From: Affinirhizobium straminoryzae
Lineage (GTDB): Bacteria; Pseudomonadota; Alphaproteobacteria; Rhizobiales; Rhizobiaceae
NCBI RefSeq assembly: GCF_007004135.1
Contig: NZ_VJMG01000036.1
Span: forward strand, 1 to 64,000
DNA: 64,000 bases
Direction of reading: 5' to 3'
Under the pieces are notes generated by a model, which worked only from the letters and a program-made list of their open reading frames with translations, had not been told where the DNA came from and did not search any database. Both the position numbers and the translations under genes were made by a program. Of the stretch, positions 50,270 to 59,145 are shown one piece after another (positions within the stretch are counted from its first letter, which is position 1; each line of letters begins with the position of its first letter).

Positions 50270-52297
50270 TCAGCTGCCATGGCCCGCCGCAATGCCCTTC
50301 ACGCGGCCCGACATCACGCCGAAGCCATCGATGATCGCCTCCTGGTTTTCCATCCGCACGATTTCATCCTGCACTTCGGACAAGGCCCGCAGAAGCGGCT
50401 GAACCGTATCGCCGTCGCCCTCCTCGGTGGCGGCCGAGATTTCCCGCTCCAGTTCCATCTTCTGAATGCGCAGTGCCTTGGTGCGCTTGTGCAGTGACAA
50501 GGCCTGCCGGTAACCTTCGCGGGCATCTTCCGCAGCCGCCTTTTCGGTTGCCGTCCACAGGCGGGCATTGCGCACCTGCTGATCAAGCGCCGTCACGAGC
50601 GGTTCGAAGCCTTCCGCAAACAGCCGCCCCACCAGATACTCCCGCGAGAGATTGGCGCCGGCCGTGGCAGCCGCCGGCAGCACGGCCGACCAGAGCCGCT
50701 GAAGATCGCGATTCTCGAAATCGATCGCGGCGATCTCGTCATAATCCTCGAGCAGCAGCTGCGGGTGGTTGACGATGGTGATCGCCAGCACCACCTCGCG
50801 CAGAGCCGGCAACTCCTGATGGCCACGCACGAGCCCGGAACGGGCCAACCGATCGGAGACGCCAAGGCTGCCGCGGCCGGCAGTGCCGGCAAAGCCGGCC
50901 CCCTGCCCGCCGCCGCGCCCGCGGCCTGCCATGCCACCCGGCCCGCGGCTGTTGGCCTGAAAGCCGGCGCGCGGCTCGCGTCCGCCTCGCTGCGGGGAAA
51001 AGAAGGCATTGAGGCGCTCGCGCACGTCCTGCTGGTAATGGCGGCGCACATTCTCGTCGGCAATGACGGAAACAATCTGCTTCAGCCGCGCCTCCAGCTC
51101 CGCGCGCTTCTCCGGCGTCTCGAAGGAACCATTGGCGGCCTCGCGCATCCAGATCATCTCGGCGAGCGGCCGGGCCTGCGCCATCACCGTGTCGAAGGGC
51201 GCGCGTCCCTCATGGCGCACCAGATCATCCGGATCCTTGCCATCGGGCAAAAGCGCAAAGCTGACGGAGCGCCCGGGCTTGATGTGCGGCAATGCCAGAT
51301 CGGCCGCACGGTTGGCGGCGCGCAGACCCGCCCCGTCGCCATCGAAGCACAGCACCGGCTGCGGCGACATGCGCCACAAAAGTTCCAGCTGGTTTTCGGT
51401 CAGCGCAGTGCCGAGCGGCGCCACCGCATTCTCGACGCCGGCCTGATAGAGGGCGATCACATCCATGTAGCCCTCGACGGCAATCACCGTCGCGTCCTCG
51501 CCATCGCGACTTTTCGCCTGCGCCTGCACGGCACGCCGCGCGCGGGAGAAGTTGTAGAGCACATTGCCCTTGTGGAAGAGTTCCGTCTCGTTCGAATTCA
51601 GATATTTCGCCATGGCATCCGGCGACATGGCGCGGCCGCCGAAGGCAATCACCTTGTCGCGTGACGAGAGAATCGGAAACATGATGCGGTCGCGAAACCG
51701 GTCGTAGGAGACGGGCACGTTCTCGTGCACCACCAGACCGCAGGCCTCCATCTGCTCCTTCAGCACGCCCTTGGCCGCCAGATGCTCCTTCAGCGCATTG
51801 CGGCTTTCCGGCGCATAGCCAAGACGAAAGGTTTCGATGGTGCGGCCGGTCAGGCCACGGTCGCGCAGGTAGGCGCGCGCCTTCGCGCCCGCTGCACTTT
51901 GCAACTGGTCCTGAAAGAACTGGGTTGCCATTTCCATGACGTCGAGCAGCGTGGCGCGTTCCTTCTCGCGTCGCTCGGCCTGCACATCCGGCTGCGGCAT
52001 GGCAACGCCCGCCATGTCGGCCAGCTGCTGCACGGCCTCCGGAAAGCTCAGCCCCTCGATTTCCTGCATGAAACGGAAATGGTCGCCGGACACGCCGCAG
52101 CCGAAGCAGTGGTAGCGTCCCTTGCGATCCTCGCAATGGAAGCTCGGGCTCTTTTCCCCGTGGAAGGGGCAACAGGCCCAGTAGTCGCCACGCGAGACAT
52201 TGGTCTTCTTGCGATCCCACGTCACCCGACGGCCGATGACGGCCGAAATCGGCACGCGATCGCGTATCTCATCGAGAAATGTATTGGAAAAGCGCAT
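50270..52297 (-). CDS. dnaG: DNA primase
   Basis: A 675-residue protein; the start at 52297 follows GAGGTG (an ATG one codon earlier is also possible). The zinc-binding CHC2 motif is CCPFHGEKSPSFH...YHCFGCG (about residues 39-65). The TOPRIM core has VIAVEGYMDVIALY and later CFDGDGAG. A Gly/Arg-rich linker (about 435-475) precedes the helicase-interacting C-terminal helices. It makes RNA primers at the fork. Confidence 0.97.
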   Translation of the reverse strand: MRFSNTFLDEIRDRVPISAVIGRRVTWDRKKTNVSRGDYWACCPFHGEKSPSFHCEDRKGRYHCFGCGVSGDHFRFMQEIEGLSFPEAVQQLADMAGVAMPQPDVQAERREKERATLLDVMEMATQFFQDQLQSAAGAKARAYLRDRGLTGRTIETFRLGYAPESRNALKEHLAAKGVLKEQMEACGLVVHENVPVSYDRFRDRIMFPILSSRDKVIAFGGRAMSPDAMAKYLNSNETELFHKGNVLYNFSRARRAVQAQAKSRDGEDATVIAVEGYMDVIALYQAGVENAVAPLGTALTENQLELLWRMSPQPVLCFDGDGAGLRAANRAADLALPHIKPGRSVSFALLPDGKDPDDLVRHEGRAPFDTVMAQARPLAEMIWMREAANGSFETPEKRAELEARLKQIVSVIADENVRRHYQQDVRERLNAFFSPQRGGREPRAGFQANSRGPGGMAGRGRGGGQGAGFAGTAGRGSLGVSDRLARSGLVRGHQELPALREVVLAITIVNHPQLLLEDYDEIAAIDFENRDLQRLWSAVLPAAATAGANLSREYLVGRLFAEGFEPLVTALDQQVRNARLWTATEKAAAEDAREGYRQALSLHKRTKALRIQKMELEREISAATEEGDGDTVQPLLRALSEVQDEIVRMENQEAIIDGFGVMSGRVKGIAAGHGS

Positions 52298-52480
52298 CAT
52301 CACCTCACGGACCTCAGTCCATATAGGCATCTTGGCCTGCAAACACCATCACACGCGCCCGTCACACCCGCAATTCACAGGGCGAGTCCCGGCTAAAACC
52401 GTGAACAAGCGTGCTGCGTTGCGTCAAAACTAAGGCAGCAGCCGAGCCCCAAAAATTAAGTCTTTGTAATTTGAAACCGG
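52298..52480. other. Region upstream of dnaG
   Basis: No gene seen. It contains the leftward dnaG leader and an AT-rich patch at 52450-52480 (AAAAATTAAG, TTTGTAATTTG) that could serve promoters in either direction, including that of the hairpin-rich RNA candidate to the right. Confidence 0.4.
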
Positions 52481-52668
52481 GTCCGCAGCGGGCGTATGTG
52501 TTCATCGTCGCTTCCTGACGTCCCACTCTCTCTAACAGGAAGCGACACGCACGGGGATGCGCCCCCCCATACCGCATCCCTGGCACTGGCATCCTCCCCC
52601 CGGATGCCGTGCAATGTCCAGGCGTCAGAGGCAGGACTTCCCCCAGTCCTGCCTCGCTTGGTTTTAGG
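52481..52668 (+). ncRNA. Candidate structured sRNA with four hairpins and C-rich loops
   Basis: Hairpins: GTCGCTTCCTG/CAGGAAGCGAC (52507-52517/52536-52546); GGGATGCG/CGCATCCC (52554-52561/52573-52580) with loop CCCCCCCATAC; GGCATCC/GGATGCC (52588-52594/52602-52608) with loop TCCCCCC; AGGCAGGACT/AGTCCTGCCT (52629-52638/52645-52654) with loop TCCCCC, then GGTTTTAGG. C-rich loops on the plus strand resemble anti-Shine-Dalgarno loops of alphaproteobacterial trans-acting sRNAs. Strand and ends are inferred; the T-run is weak. No coding potential seen. Confidence 0.4.
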
Positions 52669-52800
52669 GGCACCCTCACATGACCCATCCGACCCAGCAT
52701 CCATGCGCCAGCACGCATTCGTCAGCGAGCAGAAACGCAAAGGCGGCTGAAACGCGATCCGCGCCAGCCGCCCGAAACTCGACCGAAGATGGAATGCCGA

Positions 52801-53253
52801 TTACTTCAGGAGATCCTTCACGATTGCGGAGGCGCGGGCGAAATCCATCTGGCCGGCATAGCGCTCCTTCAACAGGCTGATGCACTTGCCCATGTCGCGC
52901 AGGCCCTGGGCGCCGATCTCGGCGATCACCGCCTTGCAGGCCTCGACCACCTGTTCGTCACTCATCTGCTCGGGCATGAAGCCACGAATGATCGCGATTT
53001 CCTCACGCTCCTGATCGGCGAGTTCGCTGCGGCCGCCTTCGTCATAGATCTTGGCCGATTCCTCGCGCTGCTTGATCATCTTCTGCAGGATCTGCAGGAT
53101 GTCGTCATCGCTGACAGCATCCTTGCCGACGCCGCGATTGGCGATGTCGCGATCCTTGATCGCCGTCTGGATCAGACGGACGGTGGACAGCCGGCGGGCC
53201 TCCTTGGCCTTCATGGCTTCCTTCATCGCATTGGCAAGCTTGTCGCGCATCAT
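52801..53253 (-). CDS. GatB/YqeY domain protein
   Basis: A 150-residue protein; AAGGAGA upstream of ATG 53253. MRDKLANAMKEAMKAKEARR, STVRLIQTAIKDRDI, and YDEGGRSELADQEREEI are YqeY hallmarks, and the C-terminus carries GLRDMGKCISLLKERYAGQ. The domain is the tRNA-binding tail module of GatB/E; stand-alone proteins have no firm function. The dnaG-yqeY-carA neighbourhood is typical of rhizobia. Confidence 0.92.
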   Translation of the reverse strand: MMRDKLANAMKEAMKAKEARRLSTVRLIQTAIKDRDIANRGVGKDAVSDDDILQILQKMIKQREESAKIYDEGGRSELADQEREEIAIIRGFMPEQMSDEQVVEACKAVIAEIGAQGLRDMGKCISLLKERYAGQMDFARASAIVKDLLK

Positions 53254-53582
53254 ATTTATTGTTCTCCTTGGGAAAGCCGCGGGCAAAGTCCGCCGAACGG
53301 ACTATCGCATTTCCATCAGCTTTTGTGCCGCCCTCTTAGACCAGCCGGCAGGTCGGATCAATCGGCGCGAAAAGGCCCTGATCATCAGAGCGGGATAATT
53401 CCCCCTGCGCAAGGGCTTGCAATTGACCCGCCGGGTCGCTTCCGTTATTTTCCGGCACCTGCACGAGAATTAACCAGGACACAGGCGCGGGATCGATCTC
53501 GCCGCCTCCTTTTCTGCGACCATACATGGCCCCGGCATCCCGCCGCTTCAAGCGGACGGGCAAAGGGCGGAGACGAACCGAC
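53254..53582. other. 329-bp divergent region between yqeY-like gene and carA
   Basis: Contains the predicted carA promoter (53423-53451) and a leader of about 125 nt before the carA start. No ORF is supported. The leader shows no obvious attenuator with a U-run. Confidence 0.6.
53423..53451 (+). promoter_or_regulatory. Predicted carA promoter
   Basis: TTGACC (53423-53428), exactly 17 bp, TATTTT (53446-53451). A good match to the sigma-70 consensus in a GC-rich background. Confidence 0.55.
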
Positions 53583-54788
53583 ATGACTGAGACAGCACCC
53601 TGGACCACCCGCAAGCCGACCGCCGTTCTTGTCCTTGCCGACGGAACGGTCATCGAAGGCCACGGGATCGGCGCCACGGGCAAGGTAACGGCAGAAGTCT
53701 GCTTCAACACGGCGCTTACCGGTTACGAGGAGATCCTGACCGATCCCTCCTATCTCGGCCAGATCGTGACCTTCACCTTCCCGCATATCGGCAATATCGG
53801 CACCAATGAGGAAGACATCGAGGACCTGACGCCGGCGGCCCGCCGCGGCGCGGTCGGCGTCATCTTCAAGGCCGACATCACCGATCCCTCGAACTACCGT
53901 GCAGGCCGCCATCTCAACGACTGGCTGGCAGCGCGCGGCATTATTGGTCTGTCGGGTATCGACACCCGGGCGCTCACCGCCTGGATCCGCGAGAACGGCG
54001 CCCCGAACGCAGTCATCGCCCATGATCCGAACGGCGTGTTCGACATCGAGGTGCTGAAGGCGGAAGCCCGCGCCTGGAGCGGCCTCGTCGGCCTTGATCT
54101 CGCCAAGGACGCCACCTCCGGCCAGTCTTCACAATGGACGGAAACGCCCTGGGTTTGGAACGAGGGCTATGGCACGCTGTCGCCCGAGGATGCCAAATAT
54201 CATATCGTCTGCGTCGATTACGGCGTGAAGCGCAACATCCTGCGTCTGTTTGCCGGCCTCGACTGCAAGGTCACGGTCGTTCCGGCCAGCACGTCTGCGG
54301 AAGACATCATGGCGCTGAAGCCGGATGGCGTGTTCCTCTCCAACGGCCCGGGCGACCCGGCCGCCACCGGCGACTATGCCGTTCCGGTCATTCAGGAGGT
54401 CATCAAGACGGGCACGCCGACCTTCGGTATCTGCCTCGGCCACCAGATGCTGGGTCTGGCACTCGGCGCGCGCACCGAGAAGATGCACCAGGGCCATCAC
54501 GGCGGCAACCACCCGGTCAAGGACCATACGACCGGCAAGGTGGAAATCGTCTCGATGAACCACGGCTTCGCAGTCGATTCGAAGTCGCTGCCCGAGGGCG
54601 TCGAGGAAACCCACATCTCCCTGTTCGACGGCACCAACTGCGGCCTGCGGCTGGCCGGCAAACCCGTTTTCTCCGTGCAGCACCACCCGGAAGCCTCGCC
54701 GGGCCCGCAGGACAGCCACTATCTCTTCCGCCGCTTCATCAACATGGTGCGCGAGAAGAAGGGCGAACCGGCACTTGCCGAACGCTGA
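53583..54788 (+). CDS. carA: Carbamoyl phosphate synthase small subunit
   Basis: A 401-residue protein; ATG 53583 is chosen because MTETAPWTTRKPTAVLVLAD begins the conserved fold (the frame is open from 53526). The N-terminal domain is followed by the class I glutamine amidotransferase: nucleophile in TFGICLGHQMLG (Cys) and the His-x-Glu in SVQHHPEASPGP. It supplies ammonia to CarB for arginine and pyrimidine synthesis. An intrinsic terminator follows; carB lies 6 kb away, separated by unrelated genes. Confidence 0.97.
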   Translation: MTETAPWTTRKPTAVLVLADGTVIEGHGIGATGKVTAEVCFNTALTGYEEILTDPSYLGQIVTFTFPHIGNIGTNEEDIEDLTPAARRGAVGVIFKADITDPSNYRAGRHLNDWLAARGIIGLSGIDTRALTAWIRENGAPNAVIAHDPNGVFDIEVLKAEARAWSGLVGLDLAKDATSGQSSQWTETPWVWNEGYGTLSPEDAKYHIVCVDYGVKRNILRLFAGLDCKVTVVPASTSAEDIMALKPDGVFLSNGPGDPAATGDYAVPVIQEVIKTGTPTFGICLGHQMLGLALGARTEKMHQGHHGGNHPVKDHTTGKVEIVSMNHGFAVDSKSLPEGVEETHISLFDGTNCGLRLAGKPVFSVQHHPEASPGPQDSHYLFRRFINMVREKKGEPALAER

Positions 54789-54820
54789 TCGGGTGATTCG
54801 GCGAGATCACGCGTCAACTG

Positions 54821-54849
54821 AAGGCCCGCTGTTGCAGCGGGCCTTTTTT
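54821..54849 (+). terminator. carA intrinsic terminator
   Basis: Stem AAGGCCCGCTG/CAGCGGGCCTT (54821-54831/54835-54845) with loop TTG, then TTTTTT to 54849. The convergent MATE gene ends at the same place. Confidence 0.9.
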
Positions 54850-56234
54850 CATCCGCGCCGCACCAGCCGCCAGAAGCGCAGGCTCAGCATGATGGAAGCG
54901 GCCATCAGGCCGGTGACGAAGCCGACCCAGATGCCGGGGCCGCCGAGGTGGAAGACGAAGCCGAACAGCCAGGCGCAGAAGAAGCCGATCGGCCAGTAGG
55001 CGATGAGCGCCAGCACCATCGGCACCTTGGTGTCTTTCAGCCCGCGCAGCAGCCCCGCCGCCACCGCCTGCAGGCCGTCGAACATCTGGAAGGCACCGGC
55101 GGCGATGATCAGCGGCACCGCCAGCGCCAGCACCGCCTGGGCATCCGGCTGGCGCGTATCGAGAAACAGCGCGCCGAGCGCGCCCGGGAAGACGGCAAAC
55201 AGGGTGCTGCCGATCAGCGAAATGGCAAAACCGACAACGAGCACCATCACCGCCGCGCGGCGTACGCCGAGTGGATCCTTGCGACCATGCGCCAGCCCCA
55301 CCCGCACCGTTGCCACCTGGGCCAGCCCCAACGGAATCATGAAGGCAATCGAGGCGAGCTGCAGCGCGATGCCATGCGCGGCCAGTTGCTGCTTGCCGAA
55401 CAGCCCCATCAGCAGCGAAGCCGCAGTAAACAACCCGGCTTCGGCCAGGATGGTAAAGCTGATCGGCAGGCCGAGCCCGAAGATTTCGCGAAAGGCCACC
55501 CAGTCCGGCCGCCAGAAGCGGACAAAGAGGTCGTAGGCGCGCATCTCGGGCCGGCTCTGGACATAGGCCAGCATCAGCAGGAAACCGAGCGTATTGGCAC
55601 CGAAGGAGGCAATCGCTGCGCCCTGCAGCCCCCATTGCGGCAGGCCGAAATGGCCGAAGATCAGGCCGTAATCGAGCACCGCATTCAGGCTGAACATGCC
55701 GAGCGTGACATAAAGCACGATACCGCCGCGCTCCAGCGCGCTGGCAAAGGAGCGCATCACCATCAGCAGCAGGGCCGGGAACATGCCCCATTGCAGGATG
55801 CGCAGAAAGCTCTGGGCAAGCGCCGCGATATCCGGTTCCTGCCCCAGGGCCAGGAGCAAGGTTTCGGAAAACCACAGGATCGGCGCGGTGATGATGCCAT
55901 AGGCAATCACGACCCACATGCCCATGCGCACGGAACGGCGCGCCTGCGCGCGGTCGCCACGACCGATCGCCTGGGCGATCAGAGGCACGACGGCGCTGGA
56001 AAAGCCGGTCCCGAAGATGAAGACGACAAAGAAGATCTGCGTGGCAAGCACCGCGGCCGCCAGCTGTGTCGTTCCCAGCCAGCCAATCATCACCACGTCG
56101 GTGGTGTTGATCGCCATCTGGGCCAGTTGCGCGCCGACGAAAGGCACGCCAAGCCCGATGGTGGCACGCGCATGCGTGGACCAGGAATTGTCACCGGCCT
56201 GCCCGGCCAGGGCAGCAGCAGGATGGCTCGCCAT
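54849..56234 (-). CDS. MATE family multidrug exporter (NorM-like)
   Basis: A 461-residue protein with TGGAGT upstream of ATG 56234. About 12 membrane segments; typical MATE motifs are VGAQLAQMAINTTDVVMIGW, TGFSSAVVPLIAQAIGRGD and the second-half counterpart FGKQQLAAHGIALQLASIAF. It would expel cationic drugs in exchange for Na+ or H+. Just upstream is a strong terminator hairpin (56252-56295), suggesting attenuation control. Confidence 0.93.
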   Translation of the reverse strand: MASHPAAALAGQAGDNSWSTHARATIGLGVPFVGAQLAQMAINTTDVVMIGWLGTTQLAAAVLATQIFFVVFIFGTGFSSAVVPLIAQAIGRGDRAQARRSVRMGMWVVIAYGIITAPILWFSETLLLALGQEPDIAALAQSFLRILQWGMFPALLLMVMRSFASALERGGIVLYVTLGMFSLNAVLDYGLIFGHFGLPQWGLQGAAIASFGANTLGFLLMLAYVQSRPEMRAYDLFVRFWRPDWVAFREIFGLGLPISFTILAEAGLFTAASLLMGLFGKQQLAAHGIALQLASIAFMIPLGLAQVATVRVGLAHGRKDPLGVRRAAVMVLVVGFAISLIGSTLFAVFPGALGALFLDTRQPDAQAVLALAVPLIIAAGAFQMFDGLQAVAAGLLRGLKDTKVPMVLALIAYWPIGFFCAWLFGFVFHLGGPGIWVGFVTGLMAASIMLSLRFWRLVRRG

Positions 56235-56251
56235 GCTCAAAACTCCAGAAC

Positions 56252-56295
56252 GAAAAAAGCCGTTGCCCCGAAATCGGGCAAACGGCCTTGTTTTT
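56252..56295. terminator. Hairpin with U-runs on both sides, directly upstream of the MATE gene
   Basis: Arms GCCGTTGCCCCGA (56259-56271) and TCGGGCAAACGGC (56274-56286) with one mismatch. On the minus strand six U follow (56258-56253), only 18 nt before the MATE start codon. On the plus strand TTTTT follows (56291-56295). It ends the LysR transcript and could act as an attenuator of a MATE leader RNA. Confidence 0.75.
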
Positions 56296-56378
56296 CTCTA
56301 GCCAATGCCCATCCGGCAGGCAAGTCGCGCATCCCATCCAGCAGAATAATTGCAGCATGGTTCAGTGTCTGTGATGGG

Positions 56379-57311
56379 TCAGGTACTCTCTCTCGCGTCT
56401 GCTGACTCATTCCGCTTCTGTTCGGTCCGCAGGAACTCCACGAAGGCACGCAGCGGCGAAGGCATGTGCCGCCGGCTGTTGTAATAGAGAAATGGTCCGG
56501 AAAATCGCGGGGACCAGTCCTGCAGCACGGCAACGAGATCACCACGCGCGAGCGCCGGCGCCAGAAAGTCCTCGAAGGAAAACACGACGCCCAGTCCTCG
56601 ACAGGCCAGTTCCACCTCCAGTTCAGACGTCTCGGCGATGATGCGGGCCGGCGGCAGGATCGAAAATTCCCGGCCGTTCCGATCCTCGAACAGCCATGAC
56701 AGTACGCGGCCGCTGGAAAAGCGGTGCAGAATGCAGCGATGCGCGAGCAGGTCCTGCGGGTGAACCGGCACGCCACAGCCCGCAAGATAGGCTGGCGCGG
56801 CGGCAGCCACGTAACGCTGGATGCGCGGTCCGATCGGCACGGCAATCATGTCCGGCTGCAGCGCCTCCTCGTAGCGAACGCCGGCATCGAACCCCTCGCC
56901 GATCACGTCGATCAGCGCGTCATTGGTGGACACTTCCAGCGTGATGCCGGGATGAAGCAGCAGAAAGCGCGCGGCAAGATCCGGCAGGATGGCGCGGGCA
57001 ACGATGCCGGGCACATTGAGCCTGAGGCGACCGACCGGCCGGTCGCGGAAATCGTTGACGCCGTCAAGCGCGGCCTCGATCTCGGCAAGGCCGGGACGCA
57101 GGCGCTCAAGCAGACGCTCGCCCGCGTCGGTCAGGCTCACGCTGCGAGTGGTGCGATTCAAAAGGCGCACGCCAAGCCGCGCCTCCAGCCGCCGCACCGC
57201 ATCCGACAGCGAGGAGGCCGAGGCATTGCGCAGCTTTGCCGCAGCCCGGAAGCTTCGATGCTGAGCAACAGCGGCAAAGACATCGAGATCGGCGAGCGGG
57301 AGATCGGTCAT
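56379..57311 (-). CDS. LysR-family regulator
   Basis: A 310-residue protein starting MTDLPLADLDVFAAVAQHRS. The winged HTH spans about residues 4-62 (RNASASSLSDAVRRLEARLG, then LLNRTTRSVSLTDAG); the substrate-binding domain follows. It is divergent from the aldo/keto reductase gene, its likely target: LysR proteins usually act on the gene facing them. The intergenic region is 111 bp. Confidence 0.92.
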   Translation of the reverse strand: MTDLPLADLDVFAAVAQHRSFRAAAKLRNASASSLSDAVRRLEARLGVRLLNRTTRSVSLTDAGERLLERLRPGLAEIEAALDGVNDFRDRPVGRLRLNVPGIVARAILPDLAARFLLLHPGITLEVSTNDALIDVIGEGFDAGVRYEEALQPDMIAVPIGPRIQRYVAAAAPAYLAGCGVPVHPQDLLAHRCILHRFSSGRVLSWLFEDRNGREFSILPPARIIAETSELEVELACRGLGVVFSFEDFLAPALARGDLVAVLQDWSPRFSGPFLYYNSRRHMPSPLRAFVEFLRTEQKRNESADAREST

Positions 57312-57422
57312 TGTACGAATTTCCGGACAGGGTGTGCGCGACACATCGGATTATCGCACAAAGCCGTTTGCCGTAGAAGAGAACCACCGGCAAGACCGGA
57401 GATCAACCCAAGGATTCAGACC

Positions 57423-58418
57423 ATGAACACACATCGACTGGGACAGACAGGCCCGCAGGTTTCCGCGCTTGGTCTCGGCTGCATGGGCATGTCGGACATG
57501 TATGGGCCGAGCGACCGCGCCGAGAGCATCGCCACCCTCCATGCCGCGATCGATGCCGGCATGACGCTGATCGATACCGGCGATTTCTACGGCATGGGCC
57601 ACAACGAGATGCTGATCGGCGAAGCGCTGAAGGATGGGTTGCGCGACAAGGTGACGATCAGCGTGAAATTCGGCGCGCTGCGCGGACCGGATGGCGGCTG
57701 GCTGGGCTACGATGCCCGCCCGCAGGCGGTCAAGACGGCGCTTGCCTATACGCTGAAGCGGCTGAATGTGGACTACATCGACATCTACCGCCCCTCGCGC
57801 CTCGATCCGGCGGTGCCGATCGAGGATACGATCGGGGCGATCGCTGAGATGGTGCAGGCCGGCTATGTGCGCCATATCGGTCTGTCGGAAATGGGCCCCG
57901 ATACCATTCGCCGCGCCGCCGGCGTCCATCCGATCAGCGACCTGCAGATCGAGTATTCCCTGCTTTCCCGCGGCATCGAGGAGACGATCCTGCCGACCTG
58001 CCGTGACCTCGGCATCGGCATCACCGCCTATGGCGTTCTCTCGCGCGGCCTGATCAGCGGGCACTGGCAGAAGGACCGCACGACGGACGCGACCGATTTC
58101 CGCGCCCGCAGCCCCCGCTTCCAGGAGGGCAATCTGGAACAGAACCTGGCGCTGGTGGAGGCGCTGCGGCAGATCGCCGAAGCCCGGCAGGCGACCGTCG
58201 CCCAAGTGGCGATTGCCTGGGTGGCGGCACAGGGCAAGGACATCGTGCCGCTGATCGGCGCCCGTCGCCGTGACCGGCTGTCCGAATCGCTCGGCGCGCT
58301 GGATCTCATCCTGACGGCAGAGGATCTGGCGGCAATCGAACGGGTGGTGCCGAAGGGTGCGGCCGCCGGTTCCCGCTATGCCGAAATGCAGATGGCGCAT
58401 CTCGATAGCGAGCGTTGA
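57423..58418 (+). CDS. Aldo/keto reductase
   Basis: A 331-residue protein. MNTHRLGQTGPQVSALGLGC opens the TIM barrel. TLIDTGDFYGMGHNEMLIGE includes the catalytic Asp and Tyr; VSVKFG-like TISVKFGAL has the Lys; and the usual HR-x-D segment reads YIDIYRPSRLDPAVP, where R-P-S replaces the catalytic His. C-terminal NADPH-binding IVPLIGARRRDRLSESLGAL. Probably reduces aldehydes or quinones with NADPH; substrate not readable. The frame is open far upstream, but only this start fits. Confidence 0.92.
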   Translation: MNTHRLGQTGPQVSALGLGCMGMSDMYGPSDRAESIATLHAAIDAGMTLIDTGDFYGMGHNEMLIGEALKDGLRDKVTISVKFGALRGPDGGWLGYDARPQAVKTALAYTLKRLNVDYIDIYRPSRLDPAVPIEDTIGAIAEMVQAGYVRHIGLSEMGPDTIRRAAGVHPISDLQIEYSLLSRGIEETILPTCRDLGIGITAYGVLSRGLISGHWQKDRTTDATDFRARSPRFQEGNLEQNLALVEALRQIAEARQATVAQVAIAWVAAQGKDIVPLIGARRRDRLSESLGALDLILTAEDLAAIERVVPKGAAAGSRYAEMQMAHLDSER

Positions 58419-58461
58419 TCACCTGAAATATCGGCGGGGCGGCACGAACTGCCCCGCTGCC

Positions 58462-59145
58462 TCAGCTTGTCGCGTAGTCGTATTGGCTGCCACGCGAAAG
58501 AGCCCGCTGATAGGCCGGGCGCGCGCGGATCGCCTCAAGATAGCGGCGCACCGCGCCGACCTCGCCCATGCCGCCGATGCGCGTCATGCCGGCCTCCACC
58601 GGAAAGCTCATGGCAATGTCGGCGGCGGAAAAGGCGGAACCGGCGAACCAGCCGTCGCGCGAAAGCTCCGCGTTCCAGAAGGCCAGATGATCGGCGAGCT
58701 GCGGATCGACCAGCTTTGCCTGAACACCGCCGGCAATCATCTTTGCCACGGGGCGCAGAAAGAACGGTATCTGGCCGGGCAGCCGCAGGAAAAGCAGCTT
58801 CAACAGCAGAAGCGGCATCGCCGATCCTTCCGCATAATGCAGCCAGTAGCGATAGCGCAGCGCCTCGTCGGTGCCGGGCTGAGGCCTGAGGCCCGCCCCC
58901 GCGCCGTGCGTCTCGATCAGATATTCGATGATAGCCCCGCTTTCGGCAATCACGCGGCCATCCTCCTCGATGACGGGCGACTTGCCGAGCGGATGGACGG
59001 CCTTCAGGCTGGCCGGCGCGCGCATGTCCGGGCCACGCTGATAGGTCTTCACCTCATAGGGCAGCCCCAGTTCCTCCAGCAGCCAGAGAATGCGGTGGGC
59101 ACGGGAATTGTTGAGATAGTGAACGATGATCATGGCAATCGGCAT
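58462..59145 (-). CDS. Glutathione S-transferase family protein
   Basis: A 227-residue protein. HYLNNSRAHRILWLLEELGL and the substrate loop HPLGKSPVIEEDGRVIAESG (glutathione-site Ser) mark the thioredoxin-fold domain; the helical domain includes WFAGSAFSAADIAMSFPVEA. The start at 59145 directly follows the stop of the upstream gene (TGAATG), implying coupled translation; ATG 59133 is the alternative. Conjugates or isomerises electrophiles with glutathione. Confidence 0.9.
   Translation of the reverse strand: MPIAMIIVHYLNNSRAHRILWLLEELGLPYEVKTYQRGPDMRAPASLKAVHPLGKSPVIEEDGRVIAESGAIIEYLIETHGAGAGLRPQPGTDEALRYRYWLHYAEGSAMPLLLLKLLFLRLPGQIPFFLRPVAKMIAGGVQAKLVDPQLADHLAFWNAELSRDGWFAGSAFSAADIAMSFPVEAGMTRIGGMGEVGAVRRYLEAIRARPAYQRALSRGSQYDYATS

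Noticed and set aside
56724-57422. An N-terminal extension of the aldo/keto reductase
   Set aside because: The extra frame is antisense to LysR; the conserved fold begins at 57423 with MNTHRLGQTG.
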